Assembly (NCBI GenBank): GCA_947476295.1
Contig: CANJQC010000044.1
Coordinates: 1-38,631, forward strand
Length of the DNA stretch: 38,631 nt
From: Planctomycetaceae bacterium
GTDB taxonomy: Bacteria > Planctomycetota > Planctomycetia > Planctomycetales > Planctomycetaceae
Direction: 5' to 3'
Numbering within the stretch: the first letter of the stretch is position 1; every line of letters starts with the position of its first letter. The notes beneath the pieces were generated by a model. That model did no database searches. It had not been told where the DNA came from and was given only the letters and a program-made list of their open reading frames with translations. The position numbers and the translations under genes are program-made. Shown in pieces: positions 16,990 through 24,932 of this stretch.

Positions 16990-17870
16990 GTTGATGCTTT
17001 CTGCTGCAGTTGCATAACATCCAGGATCCGCTGGCATGCGTCGGATTTGTTCAGGGCGTAGAAATGTATTCCTGGGACTCCAGCGGAACGCAGTTCTTCG
17101 CATTGCTGAATTGCGTGTTCAACTCCAATTTCAAACTGAGCCTGCGGGTCATCTTTCACAGCTTCTAGGCGAGTTGCCAGCGCGACGGGAAAGACCGTAC
17201 CACACATCGACGTGATGCGTTTAATTCTCGCGAAGTCGGTGATCGGCATGATACCGGGAACGATTGGAATCCGAATGCCAAGCTCTTCACACCGATCCCG
17301 GAACGCGAAAAAATTGTCGTTCACGAAGAATAACTGAGTGAACACGGCATCCGCTCCTGCATCGACCTTGCGTTTCAGATGATTGAGGTCGATGTCCATG
17401 TTTGGCGCTTCCTGATGCTTCTCAGGATAACCAGCGACACCGATGCCTAGGTCGGGATGTTTATCGCGAATGAGTTCGACGAGTTCATTGGCGTTGCTGA
17501 GTCCACCTTCAATAGTTTTGAACGCTTCCTGCCCGGCAGGTGGATCACCTCGCAGTGCCATCACGTTCTGAATGCCTTCGGCGACCGCCTGATCAAGCCA
17601 ACTGAGAAGTTCTTCCCGTGTCGAACCGACGCATGTGAAGTGCGTCATTGCGGTGCAGAGAAAGTCCAATTGGATTTCCCGGCACCATTGCAAAGTCCGA
17701 TCTCGCGTCGATCCGCCTGCCCCGTAAGTACACGATACAAATGACGGATTGTATGCGACCAGAGTCTGCAGATTCTTCCGCAAGGCGGCATCACCATCCG
17801 CAGTTTTCGGCGGGAAAATTTCGATGGACAGTACAAACTGCTGAGTCTTAAACAGAAGAGGAAGGCGCAT
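16986..17870 (-). CDS. metF: Methylenetetrahydrofolate reductase
   Basis: Reduces 5,10-methylene-THF to 5-methyl-THF with FAD, supplying the methyl group for methionine synthesis. The roughly 294-residue product begins [11 protein letters not shown] with the active-site Glu, followed by [16 protein letters not shown], then [18 protein letters not shown], and [14 protein letters not shown], all classic MetF blocks. PIVPGIMPI and the C-terminal helix are intact. ATG 17870 is preferred over an upstream GTG at 17888; neither has a strong ribosome binding site. It is first in an operon with the esterase and Nudix genes, an unusual set of partners. The upstream region contains a TATAAT box about 110 bases away. 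Confidence 0.95.
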   Translation of the reverse strand: MRLPLLFKTQQFVLSIEIFPPKTADGDAALRKNLQTLVAYNPSFVSCTYGAGGSTRDRTLQWCREIQLDFLCTAMTHFTCVGSTREELLSWLDQAVAEGIQNVMALRGDPPAGQEAFKTIEGGLSNANELVELIRDKHPDLGIGVAGYPEKHQEAPNMDIDLNHLKRKVDAGADAVFTQLFFVNDNFFAFRDRCEELGIRIPIVPGIMPITDFARIKRITSMCGTVFPVALATRLEAVKDDPQAQFEIGVEHAIQQCEELRSAGVPGIHFYALNKSDACQRILDVMQLQQKAST

Positions 17871-17888
17871 GTGGATAGGTCTCAGCAC

Positions 17889-18327
17889 AATTCTTACTCA
17901 GTGCAGGAAAAATGGATGAACGTCATGATCTCGGAACTCAGCCGTACTTGGAGCGAAATCGTACCGAGTGTTCTCAGCAGGATTATAGTCTGTTCTGTGC
18001 TGTAGTCCGTGTTTCGCAGGGTTTTGATCGGTAAAGTGCAGTCTTGAGGCGTTGATGTGCATTTTCCGGCGGTTTTGATTCGGGAAATCGGTCAACTCGC
18101 GTCGTCCGCGAAGTCAGCATCACGATCAAGGTCAAGTGTCTTTTACGCAGAACGCATTCCTAGGGCGTTCGGGAAAACTGGTGGATTGAGTTCAACCTGA
18201 TGGACTGTGTTTCGAAGTTGGTGTTTGAATCGTCGAAGAAGTTGCCTCGTTGGTTCCATGTTGTAGGTTCCCGTGACCCGACGTTTGTGTCGATGCAAGA
18301 CAGGTCCTTTCGAATGGGAGTCCAGAT
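17889..18327. other. Intergenic region with metF leader and promoter
   Basis: This divergent gap lies between metF (minus) and a Cys-rich gene (plus). On the minus strand a TATAAT hexamer is at 17982-17987, which would give metF a leader of about 95-105 bases. That leader can form a bulged stem around CTCGGTAC and GTACGGCTGAG, near 17929-17965. It does not match the SAM, SAH or THF riboswitch consensus sequences I know. A GGGAG near 18318 is the likely ribosome binding site of the plus-strand gene. The remainder shows nothing. Confidence 0.45.
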
Positions 18328-18681
18328 ATGTTGCAGAAGTTAATGCTGAGTACAGTTGCGTGTTCCATAATTCTCGTTTTCAGCTCCGATGTCGCCAGCG
18401 CACGCGGCAACGATTGCTGCTGTCAGGGCGAACGAGTCAAGGTTCACAAGGTTCGCTGCCCCAAGCCAAAATGCGTGAAGCCACATCGGCATCACTGCTG
18501 TGCCGCGCCTGCGTCTTCGTGCTCATCCTGCTCAGGTGGATGCGGCCACGTTTCAGATACTCACCATGTGTCCCCAGTCGCTGATCCTGGCCCAGCCACA
18601 TCACACTCTGACGCGGCTCCTGTCGAACAAGCCCCAGGCGCTGCAGTCCCCTCCCCATCAGCGGCTGATGCTCCGAAATAG
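18328..18681 (+). CDS. Cys-rich secreted protein with Pro/Ala-rich tail
   Basis: A 117-residue exported protein of unknown function. The signal peptide covers residues 1-25, with cleavage after ASA. The mature core holds ten cysteines mixed with His and Lys (NDCCCQGERVKVHKVRCP, KCVKPHRHHCC, SCSSCSGGCGH). A tail rich in Ala, Pro and Ser closes the protein. The layout is the same as in the gene at 3938, though the two align only loosely. GGGAG lies about ten bases before the ATG, and a clear terminator follows 30 bases after the stop, so it is a single-gene transcript. Metal binding or disulfide cross-linking in the envelope is possible. Confidence 0.82.
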   Translation: MLQKLMLSTVACSIILVFSSDVASARGNDCCCQGERVKVHKVRCPKPKCVKPHRHHCCAAPASSCSSCSGGCGHVSDTHHVSPVADPGPATSHSDAAPVEQAPGAAVPSPSAADAPK

Positions 18682-18710
18682 TCATTCACTGAAATCCATT
18701 TAAACTCAAT

Positions 18711-18742
18711 AAGCTCGATGGATTTTCCCGTCGAGCTTTTTT
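18711..18742 (+). terminator. Intrinsic terminator between convergent genes
   Basis: AAGCTCGA (18711-18718) pairs with TCGAGCTT (18731-18738) around a 12-base loop and runs into six T (18737-18742). It ends transcription of the Cys-rich gene and lies 19 bases beyond the end of the convergent peptidase gene, for which it may also act. Confidence 0.9.
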
Positions 18743-18760
18743 CGTTGCAGCGAAATCGTA

Positions 18761-19798
18761 CTACGGAATCCAAGGATTCCAGGAGGCATAGTACATCGCC
18801 TGTGGCACGCTGGCCTGAAGAATCTGGTCGGAGATAGTTTTGGGCTGTGACGATTCGGCTCCGAGCAGCAGATCAACGAGGCCCGGCGTTGATCGGTATT
18901 CAAAAGCATCGTACGCTTCCAGCTTCAGCGACTGCACAAGATCATCGACAGCGTCTTCGACATATCCAATCCCGTCCACCAGATGCTCCTCTATGGCCTG
19001 ATTGGCCGTGTAGATTTGTCCGGTAGCGAGTTTCCGGACCGCTGCATCGTCGAGTTCCACACGGTTGTCAGCAATCACAGAAACGAAACGCCCGAAGGCG
19101 TCCTCCATGATGGCTCCCCAGACTGTTTTTTCCTGATCTGTCATATCGCGGAATGGATTGAGCGTATCCTTCAGCGGGCCGGTGACAAGCGGTTCGGATT
19201 TCACGCCGAACTTCTGCGCAAGTTCTGTGGCGTTGTAACGCGGGATGATCACTCCGATGGATCCGGTCCATGTCGTGGGTTCCACATAGATGCGACCCCG
19301 TTCGCCGATTCCCATTGCGATGTAATAACCTCCCGACGCCGCAATGCGTTTCATCGCGACGTTGACGGGTTTGGCTTTGGCCAGTTTCTGAATCTCGCGA
19401 TACAACTGATGACTGTCGGCGACAAATCCGCCGGGACTGTCAATTACCAACAGCACACCGAGGACCGAAGAGTCGTCTTGCGCCTGCTTAAGTTCTCTCA
19501 GCCAGCGACCTGTGAACGGCGGGCTTATCGTGCCTTCAAAATTGATCACCGCGATGCGATCGCGCGCGCCGGCTGTCCCGTGCAAATGCTGCTCACGAAT
19601 TCCCGACTGTCGATACGCAAACGGTTGCCACACGTACCACACGTTGAGTAGCAGTGACACTGCCAGCAGGCCGATGAAGAATCGCCGGACCCACGGAGAA
19701 TAAAGCATTCGAATCGTCGCGCGATCACAGTGAAATACAATGTGGCACGCATCAGTGCCTGTAGCATTGCTCGAAGGGGATTGGGGCGGAGATGTCAT
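18761..19798 (-). CDS. sppA: Signal peptide peptidase SppA-like S49 serine peptidase
   Basis: A membrane-anchored peptidase of 345 residues that degrades cleaved signal peptides or membrane-protein fragments. One transmembrane helix spans about 36-58 (VRRFFIGLLAVSLLLNVWYV), with the protease domain outside. Ser155 in RIAASGGYYIAMG is the nucleophile and Lys210 in GPLKDTLNPFR the general base, the Ser-Lys dyad of the single-domain (Bacillus-type) SppA. VLLVIDSPGGFVADS and TGSIGVI are the expected substrate-groove blocks. Length agrees with the short SppA form. ATG 19798 is used, but ATG 19708, just before the membrane helix, is also possible. Confidence 0.92.
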   Translation of the reverse strand: MTSPPQSPSSNATGTDACHIVFHCDRATIRMLYSPWVRRFFIGLLAVSLLLNVWYVWQPFAYRQSGIREQHLHGTAGARDRIAVINFEGTISPPFTGRWLRELKQAQDDSSVLGVLLVIDSPGGFVADSHQLYREIQKLAKAKPVNVAMKRIAASGGYYIAMGIGERGRIYVEPTTWTGSIGVIIPRYNATELAQKFGVKSEPLVTGPLKDTLNPFRDMTDQEKTVWGAIMEDAFGRFVSVIADNRVELDDAAVRKLATGQIYTANQAIEEHLVDGIGYVEDAVDDLVQSLKLEAYDAFEYRSTPGLVDLLLGAESSQPKTISDQILQASVPQAMYYASWNPWIP

Positions 19799-20024
19799 GA
19801 TGGAGTTCGTGGTCAGGAGGCTGGACTAATGATTCTGAAACCGTACGCGCAATTTTAGACGCAGTCTCGACTGACGCCAAAGCCTTCAAACCCCGGAAAA
19901 ATCGGCATTATCAGAAAAGTCTCCGCAATCGTTAAAGATCAACATCCAAATCTTCCGATGGAGTCGATACGTAGTGTCAGCATGCAGATCTCTGGCATTC
20001 ATCCAGCACTGTCAAGTCACCGGA

Positions 20025-20999
20025 ATGATCAAAATGTTCCATCGTGTCGCGGGTCCGGGTTTACTCATCTTTTTGTGTCTTACGGGCTGCTGCCTTAGCG
20101 GTCATCAAGACTGCCGCTGTCACCAGCATGGGCACGAGCATCGCCATTCAGGAAATCTCAACGCTGTCTGTGGCGAACCGGAGGCATGTACATGCACGAC
20201 TCCGCTTTATTCGGGCGATCGGAATTACTACCGCAATTGCCGCAAACACAACCGTCAGAGGCCAATGCATCGCATTGCAACGGCGTTCCGTCGTTCGTCA
20301 CCGCAGTGGATGTCTGGTCCGCATACGAGTGGATGCGAGTGCGGATCGTCTGGCTGTGAAATGAATATTGACCAACCTGAAATGTGGGAACAGAATGCGC
20401 ATTTTCAGCCAGCTTGGGGTGATCAACAAACGTGCGGCTGCGATTCATGTGCGACGTCTGTGACTGACAGCTGGTCCACGGGCGGCTGGTATTCAGAAAC
20501 CCCAGAACAGGGTTTTTCAGGATGCGGCTGCGGAGAACAACATTCTCCGTACGGATCAATGTCTGTTCCAGAGGAGAATGGGCAATTCCAATACTCCGCT
20601 GAAGGGCCCGATATGGGCTTTCCGACAGATGACCAGACCAACAATGTTCCTCGTGCATTTCCGCCTTCGTCTCGTGATGCAACGCCCCCAACGCTAGGTT
20701 CCCAAAACAGTGATTCTGCGACGCCAATTCCGGTGCCTGAATTACACCGGGAAGCAGTGCCGATGCCCCAGGACATGACGCCAATGGATTCTCCCATGGA
20801 GTTTCCGAAAAACTCGCCAGACGGATTTGATCCGCTGGAGAAAGATGCGGCTCCTGCCGCCGACAACATCCTAGATCCGGTCAACTACGAGTTGCCACGA
20901 CTGCCACCAATTCCGGAAAGAGACTATATGTCCGGCAAGCACAAGGTGCCGCAGCAGGTGCGACCGATCACGACAAGTTCGCAGCCATTTCAAAGATAG
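20025..20999 (+). CDS. Cys/His-rich putative lipoprotein, 324 aa
   Basis: An exported protein of unknown function. The N-terminus (GPGLLIFLCLTGCCLSG) is a lipoprotein signal with lipobox LTGC, so the mature protein would begin at Cys22. Immediately after come clustered Cys and His (DCRCHQHGHEHRHSG), then ACTCT, CECGSSGC, TCGCDSC and CGCGEQH pairs spread over about 200 residues. The last 130 residues are rich in Pro, Asp, Ser and Met and look disordered. The His/Cys run next to the lipid anchor could bind metal. The ATG at 20025 is chosen over GTG 19974 because it places the signal peptide at the N-terminus. No paralog with clear alignment is in the window, but the Cys-rich exported type recurs at 3938 and 18328. 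Confidence 0.78.
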   Translation: MIKMFHRVAGPGLLIFLCLTGCCLSGHQDCRCHQHGHEHRHSGNLNAVCGEPEACTCTTPLYSGDRNYYRNCRKHNRQRPMHRIATAFRRSSPQWMSGPHTSGCECGSSGCEMNIDQPEMWEQNAHFQPAWGDQQTCGCDSCATSVTDSWSTGGWYSETPEQGFSGCGCGEQHSPYGSMSVPEENGQFQYSAEGPDMGFPTDDQTNNVPRAFPPSSRDATPPTLGSQNSDSATPIPVPELHREAVPMPQDMTPMDSPMEFPKNSPDGFDPLEKDAAPAADNILDPVNYELPRLPPIPERDYMSGKHKVPQQVRPITTSSQPFQR

Positions 21000-21450
21000 C
21001 AGGCTGATAACCCTGCAATCGAATGAAAGCACGGATGCTCACGATCCGGCATGATCGTCTTTGTAGGCACAGTCATGTTTTTTTTGCCACGACCGACGGA
21101 CAGATCGCTGCTTTGGGAGAATTTGCCGGACAGCGATTTTGGGCAAGGACGATAAGACTTTCCAGAACTCGCAAGTCTGCGCCTTCAGGAAAGTTACTTC
21201 GATGAATGCCCGCGTCTTTTTGCTCGTACTGGTCACCGCAGCCTTTATGGCCGTCTGGGATGCCGATCGTCCCGCCGCAACTCAGCCTGCCATGACAAGT
21301 AAACAGAAGCAAATGAACGATGTGCAGCCAAATCAGGGTGCAGTCGCCACTTCGGCAACTGTTACGAGAGTGGCATTGATCCTAGCGCCAAAGGTCTTAC
21401 AGTCCGAAACTTGGCAGGCAATCAGTGGCAATGGCGACGCATGCCTGCAG
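21000..21450. other. Gene-free stretch, possible short plus-strand ORF
   Basis: No convincing gene. A plus-strand frame starts at ATG 21202 with a signal-peptide-like opening (MNARVFLLVLVTAAFMAVW) but then runs antisense through the Minf_1886 gene to 21909, so it is doubtful as a whole. No terminator or repeat stands out. A weak GCAGG/CCTGC hairpin lies just after the lipoprotein stop near 21000. Confidence 0.4.
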
Positions 21451-21843
21451 TCACGACTGTTTACTAAACGCCGCACTGGTGTCCAGTGTGTAGTCTTCGC
21501 GGAAGACCTTGTCGAAGTCATAGATGCCAAAGAAGTCGTTGAGGTGATCGTGAGGTGTCCGGCGCATTTCGCCGGATTCGATCATTTCGAAGACAATATT
21601 ACCGAAGTCTGCGGTAGATGTTACGCCCCAATTCCTAAAGACGGCGATGCTGAGCATTCCAAAATGCTGCAATGCCAGTTTACGCAGCCCGTCCAGAAGC
21701 TCCGGCCCGCTGATGTGGCCAGAGACCTCAGATCTCCGATCGCGGCCCAATTGTTCCTGTGTAAACCGCAACGCGGAGTATACAAACTTGAATGCGTTTG
21801 GGTGGTAGGTACTGGACCGGGTATGGCTGGCGGTGGAGCCCAT
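21451..21843 (-). CDS. Minf_1886 family protein
   Basis: A 130-residue protein of the Minf_1886 family, common in Planctomycetota and Verrucomicrobia and without known function. Family blocks are clear: YHPNAFKFVYSALRFTQEQL, HISGPELLDGLRKLALQHFG, NWGVTSTADFGNIVFEMIE and YDFDKVFREDY. The usual N-terminus before YHPNAF is replaced by a short Ser/Thr-rich stretch, and no better start exists upstream because a TGA lies 33 bases before the ATG. A longer plus-strand frame covers the same DNA but has no family similarity; the minus strand is clearly the coding one. Confidence 0.88.
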   Translation of the reverse strand: MGSTASHTRSSTYHPNAFKFVYSALRFTQEQLGRDRRSEVSGHISGPELLDGLRKLALQHFGMLSIAVFRNWGVTSTADFGNIVFEMIESGEMRRTPHDHLNDFFGIYDFDKVFREDYTLDTSAAFSKQS

Positions 21844-21938
21844 TCGAAACGTCCTGAAAGGCGAGGGTGCCGAAAATCATCGTTTCTTAACAGTTGCGAG
21901 CCATTCTAAATGATTTGCTTCCCGGATAAAAGAGCCGC

Positions 21939-22853
21939 TTACAAATTTTCATCACCATCGACATCATCCGGCTGTAGGGTTTTTCCGCCTCGTGAAATGA
22001 CGGTGACTATATCGTTTTCTGCGGTCATAACACGTCGGCCGTCCTGAAAGACGACGACGAGTTTGCGGGCAAGCAGTTCCTGCGAGATGACTCGGCCCTG
22101 ACCATTCTTCGTAACCACCATGGCGCCAATGGGGGGCAGTTCCCGGCGATGCTGTTCATAGGTGTCGTATTCATATCGCAGGCAGCATTTAAGACGACCG
22201 CAGCGACCGGAGATCTTATTTGGGTCCAGCGTTGCCTTTTGCAGTTTCGCCATTTTCATGGAAACAGCGGGCATTTCCTGCAGGTGCGTGTTGCAGCAGA
22301 GTGGTTTTCCACAGTCGCCGTAATCGGCCAGCAGCTTGGCTTCGTCGCGAATGCCGATTTGCCGCATTTCAATCCGCATATTGAATTCTCGCGCCATGCC
22401 TTTGACAAGCTCACGAAAATCGATGCGGCCTTCGGACAAGTAGTACAAAATCAATCGCTCGCCACCAAAAATCTGTTCGATATCAATCAGCTGCATCTTG
22501 ACGCGTCGTTCAGAAATCATCGCAGCGGCCTGCGTGAAATACTGTTTTTCGCGCTCAGCGGTTTCAGATCGCGTGCGGCGATCTTCACTGGTCGCAATGC
22601 GCAGGATGCGTCCGGAATTCGATCGCGTGTTCCCAAGGTACTCGCCCGTGCGTTCGGTCGCCGGGCACAGCACTGTACCCCATTCAACGCCGCGTTCAGA
22701 ACGCACGACCACTTCTTCACTGCGTCGAAACACAGTCCCGCGGCGGGCTTCAAAATCGCCCAGCAGTCGCATCGCCCCGTACCGGACTACAAAACGCTGC
22801 GTTTGTTGTTCGTGAATGGTGTCTTCCACAGATTTCCCTGCCTGACGTCTCAA
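21939..22853 (-). CDS. PSP1 domain protein, RicT/YaaT-like
   Basis: A 304-residue protein with the PSP1 C-terminal domain. In Bacillus RicT (YaaT) acts with RicA and RicF in a Fe-S complex that supports RNase Y-dependent mRNA processing; here only RicT is present. VVRYGAMRLLGDFEA begins the domain, LIDIEQIFGGERLILYYLSEGRIDFREL is its most conserved block, and the Cys motifs GDCGKPLCC and GRCGRLKCCLRYEY match the expected cluster ligands. The C-terminal 50 residues look like a small beta barrel (GAMVVTKNGQGRVISQEL). The start is uncertain: TTG 22853 has GGGAG very close, while GTG 22829 has AGGGA at a better distance. Confidence 0.9.
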   Translation of the reverse strand: MRRQAGKSVEDTIHEQQTQRFVVRYGAMRLLGDFEARRGTVFRRSEEVVVRSERGVEWGTVLCPATERTGEYLGNTRSNSGRILRIATSEDRRTRSETAEREKQYFTQAAAMISERRVKMQLIDIEQIFGGERLILYYLSEGRIDFRELVKGMAREFNMRIEMRQIGIRDEAKLLADYGDCGKPLCCNTHLQEMPAVSMKMAKLQKATLDPNKISGRCGRLKCCLRYEYDTYEQHRRELPPIGAMVVTKNGQGRVISQELLARKLVVVFQDGRRVMTAENDIVTVISRGGKTLQPDDVDGDENL

Positions 22854-22993
22854 AATCTCCCAACGACGACGGACTATAGTGTGCCAGACCGGAATTCAAA
22901 AGCGAGGCGAGAATTCTTCACGTAATGCCGCACACCAGAAAACATTCGCTGTTTTATGCTCGCGCCGTGCGCACATCATTGTGGCTCGACACT

Positions 22994-23017
22994 CCGTGGC
23001 GAGAATTCCCGCCACGG
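22994..23017. repeat. Perfect hairpin, 8-base stem
   Basis: CCGTGGCG (22994-23001) and CGCCACGG (23010-23017) pair perfectly around an 8-base loop. No T run follows. It lies 25 bases before a copy of the dispersed REP-like repeat and probably belongs to the same repeat-rich patch. Confidence 0.6.
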
Positions 23018-23041
23018 CGCGTAGGGCACATTAAGCATGTT

Positions 23042-23071
23042 CTTGTGAGCGGCACGGCGCTAGCCGACAGG
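23042..23071 (+). repeat. Short copy of dispersed REP-like repeat
   Basis: GTGAGCGGCACGGCGCTAGC here matches the core of the arms at 13558-13684 (GTGAGC-GCAAGGCGCTAGCC) and the complement of 29951-30004. The core GCGGC...GCCG can fold as a hairpin. The outer CCAGGAGTCTGTC block of the full element is absent. Confidence 0.65.
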
Positions 23072-23118
23072 CACTTGACGGTACAAAGATCAAAGCCAAG
23101 GCATCTCGACATAAGGCC

Positions 23119-23335
23119 ATGAGCTACGACCGCATGCTGGCCGAAGAGAAACGTCTGCAGGCGGAAATTGATGAACTACCGAAGCTGCGGCTCGTGAAGC
23201 GGAAGGAAAGCCGCCTGCGAAGACTGATCCGCTGGACGCAGTGACTGATCCCAAAGCCCAGCGGAACTTCACCGATCCTGAATCAAAGATCATGAAGACG
23301 TCGAACAAAAGCTGGGATCAATGCGGCAATGCTCC
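23119..23335 (+). pseudogene. IS1182-like transposase remnant
   Basis: MSYDRMLAEEKRLQAEIDEL begins at ATG 23119, a phrase from the linker region of IS1182-type DDE transposases. After an internal deletion and a frameshift the family motif continues as DPKAQRNFTDPESKIMKTS in the frame of 23241, then stops resembling a transposase near 23335. Both catalytic ends are missing, so it cannot be active. It fuses in frame to unrelated sequence from a glycosyltransferase, which shows that at least one deletion joined the two. Confidence 0.75.
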
Positions 23336-23459
23336 GGAAAAACCACGCCTGAAGGGCCGCAAAGTCCAATCCCCGCTGCCGACCTCATGTGAGCGGCTCG
23401 ACCGCAATCCGCAGGCCGAAGAAAAACTTTTTCTCAACTCAATTTCAGCGACGTTTGAT

Positions 23460-23725
23460 GACAGGTATCAGGACAGACTCCCAGCGTGCGTTCCGTTCAG
23501 TCTGATCGGTGCCATTTCAGTGTACTGGTTCGCGAGCCAGCTTTACGGACGAACCAGTGGCATCGTGGCGATGTGTTTGTGGTGTATCTCACCGAATATG
23601 CTGGGCAACGCAGCCATCATCACTCCGGATTTAGTTGGTGGCGCACTGGCGATCTCGGCGGCGTTTGCGTTTTGGAGGTGGGTGCGTTCTCCTGTGTGGA
23701 GTCGGTCGCTGGTGGCGGGTGATCT
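23460..23725 (+). pseudogene. Glycosyltransferase family 39-like membrane protein remnant
   Basis: In the same open frame as the end of the transposase remnant, residues such as VPFSLIGAISVYWFASQLYG, MCLWCISPNMLGNAAII and FAFWRWVRSPVWSR resemble two or three transmembrane segments of a PMT/ArnT-type (GT39) glycosyltransferase. Only about 85 residues remain of a protein normally over 450. There is no start, no N-terminal catalytic Asp loop and no C-terminus, so this is a gene fragment rather than a small gene. Confidence 0.65.
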
Positions 23726-23816
23726 TGTGCTGGAGGGGCAGGAGGACGAAGAAGGAAGAAAAATCCCGCCTCGGAGAGTCGGGGCACGTTGAGGAATTCC
23801 GACACGGGGTGACGGG

Positions 23817-23957
23817 CAACGCCGTGAAGGATTTGAAAATGTCAGAACTGGGGAACGCCCCCTCATCCGGCCTGTCGGCCACCTTCTCGCCTTCCCAGTG
23901 GAGAAGGGACTCCGCGATCCCCTTGAAAGACGCTGCGATAAATCCTTCACGGCGTTG
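23817..23957. repeat. MITE-like element with 18-base perfect inverted ends
   Basis: CAACGCCGTGAAGGATTT (23817-23834) and its exact complement (23940-23957) bound a 141-base element with no coding capacity. The interior has the phrase CCCTCATCCGGCCTGTCGGC, seen in dispersed repeats of many bacteria. No target-site duplication is obvious. It may be a non-autonomous mobile element or a large RNA hairpin. Confidence 0.6.
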
Positions 23958-24359
23958 GCTGACCGGGAACATTGTGGGGCAGTTGCTGCTGATCGGCGTG
24001 CTGGTCAGCCGATTCCGAGAAGGGCATCTCCGTCAACTTAACACTATGCGAATACTCTCGCAGCGGCAATTTCTGCTTGCCCTATGTTCCTTTCCCACCA
24101 CTTCGAGCTTTTGCCTGCGGTTCCGCTTCTGCTCTGACCGAGTAAGCTGCATCCAGCCTCGACCTGTGATTCTTCTCTTTCAAGCTCGCAGAATCCCGCT
24201 GCGGGACGCTGGCACTCGACGCAGTTGAATCCAAACCCTTCGTCACCTACGCTGCGGGCCTGACGATGTGTCGATGTCGCTTATGATGCGGGTTGTCCCT
24301 CGTTTTTCACCTCGTAAAGGATAGTCCGATTTCGAATCATTCGAACCGGCAGGTGCTTC
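23958..24359. other. Gene-free stretch upstream of dcd
   Basis: No gene recognised. A plus-strand frame from 23635 runs through here (to 24228) but begins inside the glycosyltransferase remnant in another frame and crosses the inverted-end element. The last 50 bases before 24360 include CGGCAGGTG, a usable ribosome binding site for dcd. Confidence 0.5.
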
Positions 24360-24929
24360 ATGATTCTGAGCGGCAGCGAAATTAAAGCTCGACTGGGCGG
24401 GGACATCGGGATTGAGCCGTTCAATGAGGATCAGCTGAATCCCAACAGCTACAACCTGCGGCTTCACACGGAACTGCTGGTGTACGAAGAAATCGTACTC
24501 GACATGAAGCGATCCAATCGCTATCGCCGGATCACAATTCCCCCCGAAGGACTGGTTTTGGAACCCAATCAGATGTATCTCGGGCGCACCGTTGAATACA
24601 CCGAAACACGGAACCTGGTGCCGATGCTGGAAGGACGATCGTCGATCGGACGGCTGGGGATGTTTGTTCACATTACGGCGGGATTCGGTGACGTCGGTTT
24701 TTGCGGATTCTGGACACTGGAAATGCTGGCAGTGCAGCCTGTTCGAATTTATGCCGGAGTTCAAGTCTGCCAGATCTTCTACCACACAGTGGAAGGCGCG
24801 ATCACCGACTACGCAACCGGCAAGTATCAACGCAACTCCGACATTCAGCCCAGTCTGCTGTATCGCGAATTGTCAGCCCGCGATGAACGCCAGCGCACGC
24901 TGGATTTCGGACACAATGATAAGCCGTAA
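24360..24929 (+). CDS. dcd: dCTP deaminase
   Basis: Deaminates dCTP to dUTP (or to dUMP in the bifunctional form), supplying thymidylate precursors. The 189-residue product has the family opening (MILSGSEIKARL), QLNPNSYNLRL, the signature EGRSSIGRLGMFVHITAGF, and FCGFWTLEM containing the catalytic Glu. Length matches the trimeric dUTPase-fold enzymes (about 175-195). Between the bifunctional and monofunctional types I cannot decide from motif alone. AGG lies eight bases before the ATG. The stop is followed by an inverted repeat that separates it from gatA. Confidence 0.95.
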   Translation: MILSGSEIKARLGGDIGIEPFNEDQLNPNSYNLRLHTELLVYEEIVLDMKRSNRYRRITIPPEGLVLEPNQMYLGRTVEYTETRNLVPMLEGRSSIGRLGMFVHITAGFGDVGFCGFWTLEMLAVQPVRIYAGVQVCQIFYHTVEGAITDYATGKYQRNSDIQPSLLYRELSARDERQRTLDFGHNDKP

Positions 24930-24932
24930 CAC

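Noticed and set aside
17929-17965. SAM or THF riboswitch before metF
   Set aside because: A stem can be drawn, but the conserved core sequences of known SAM, SAH and THF riboswitches are absent.
21202-21909. Plus-strand ORF with a signal-peptide-like start
   Set aside because: Two thirds of it is antisense to the conserved Minf_1886 gene and has no protein-like pattern. The first 80 codons alone cannot be supported.
22149-22925. 258-codon plus-strand ORF
   Set aside because: It is antisense to the RicT-like gene, which has clear conserved Cys motifs.
23635-24228. 197-codon plus-strand ORF in the decay zone
   Set aside because: It begins inside the glycosyltransferase remnant in another frame and crosses the inverted-end element; the composition is not protein-like.
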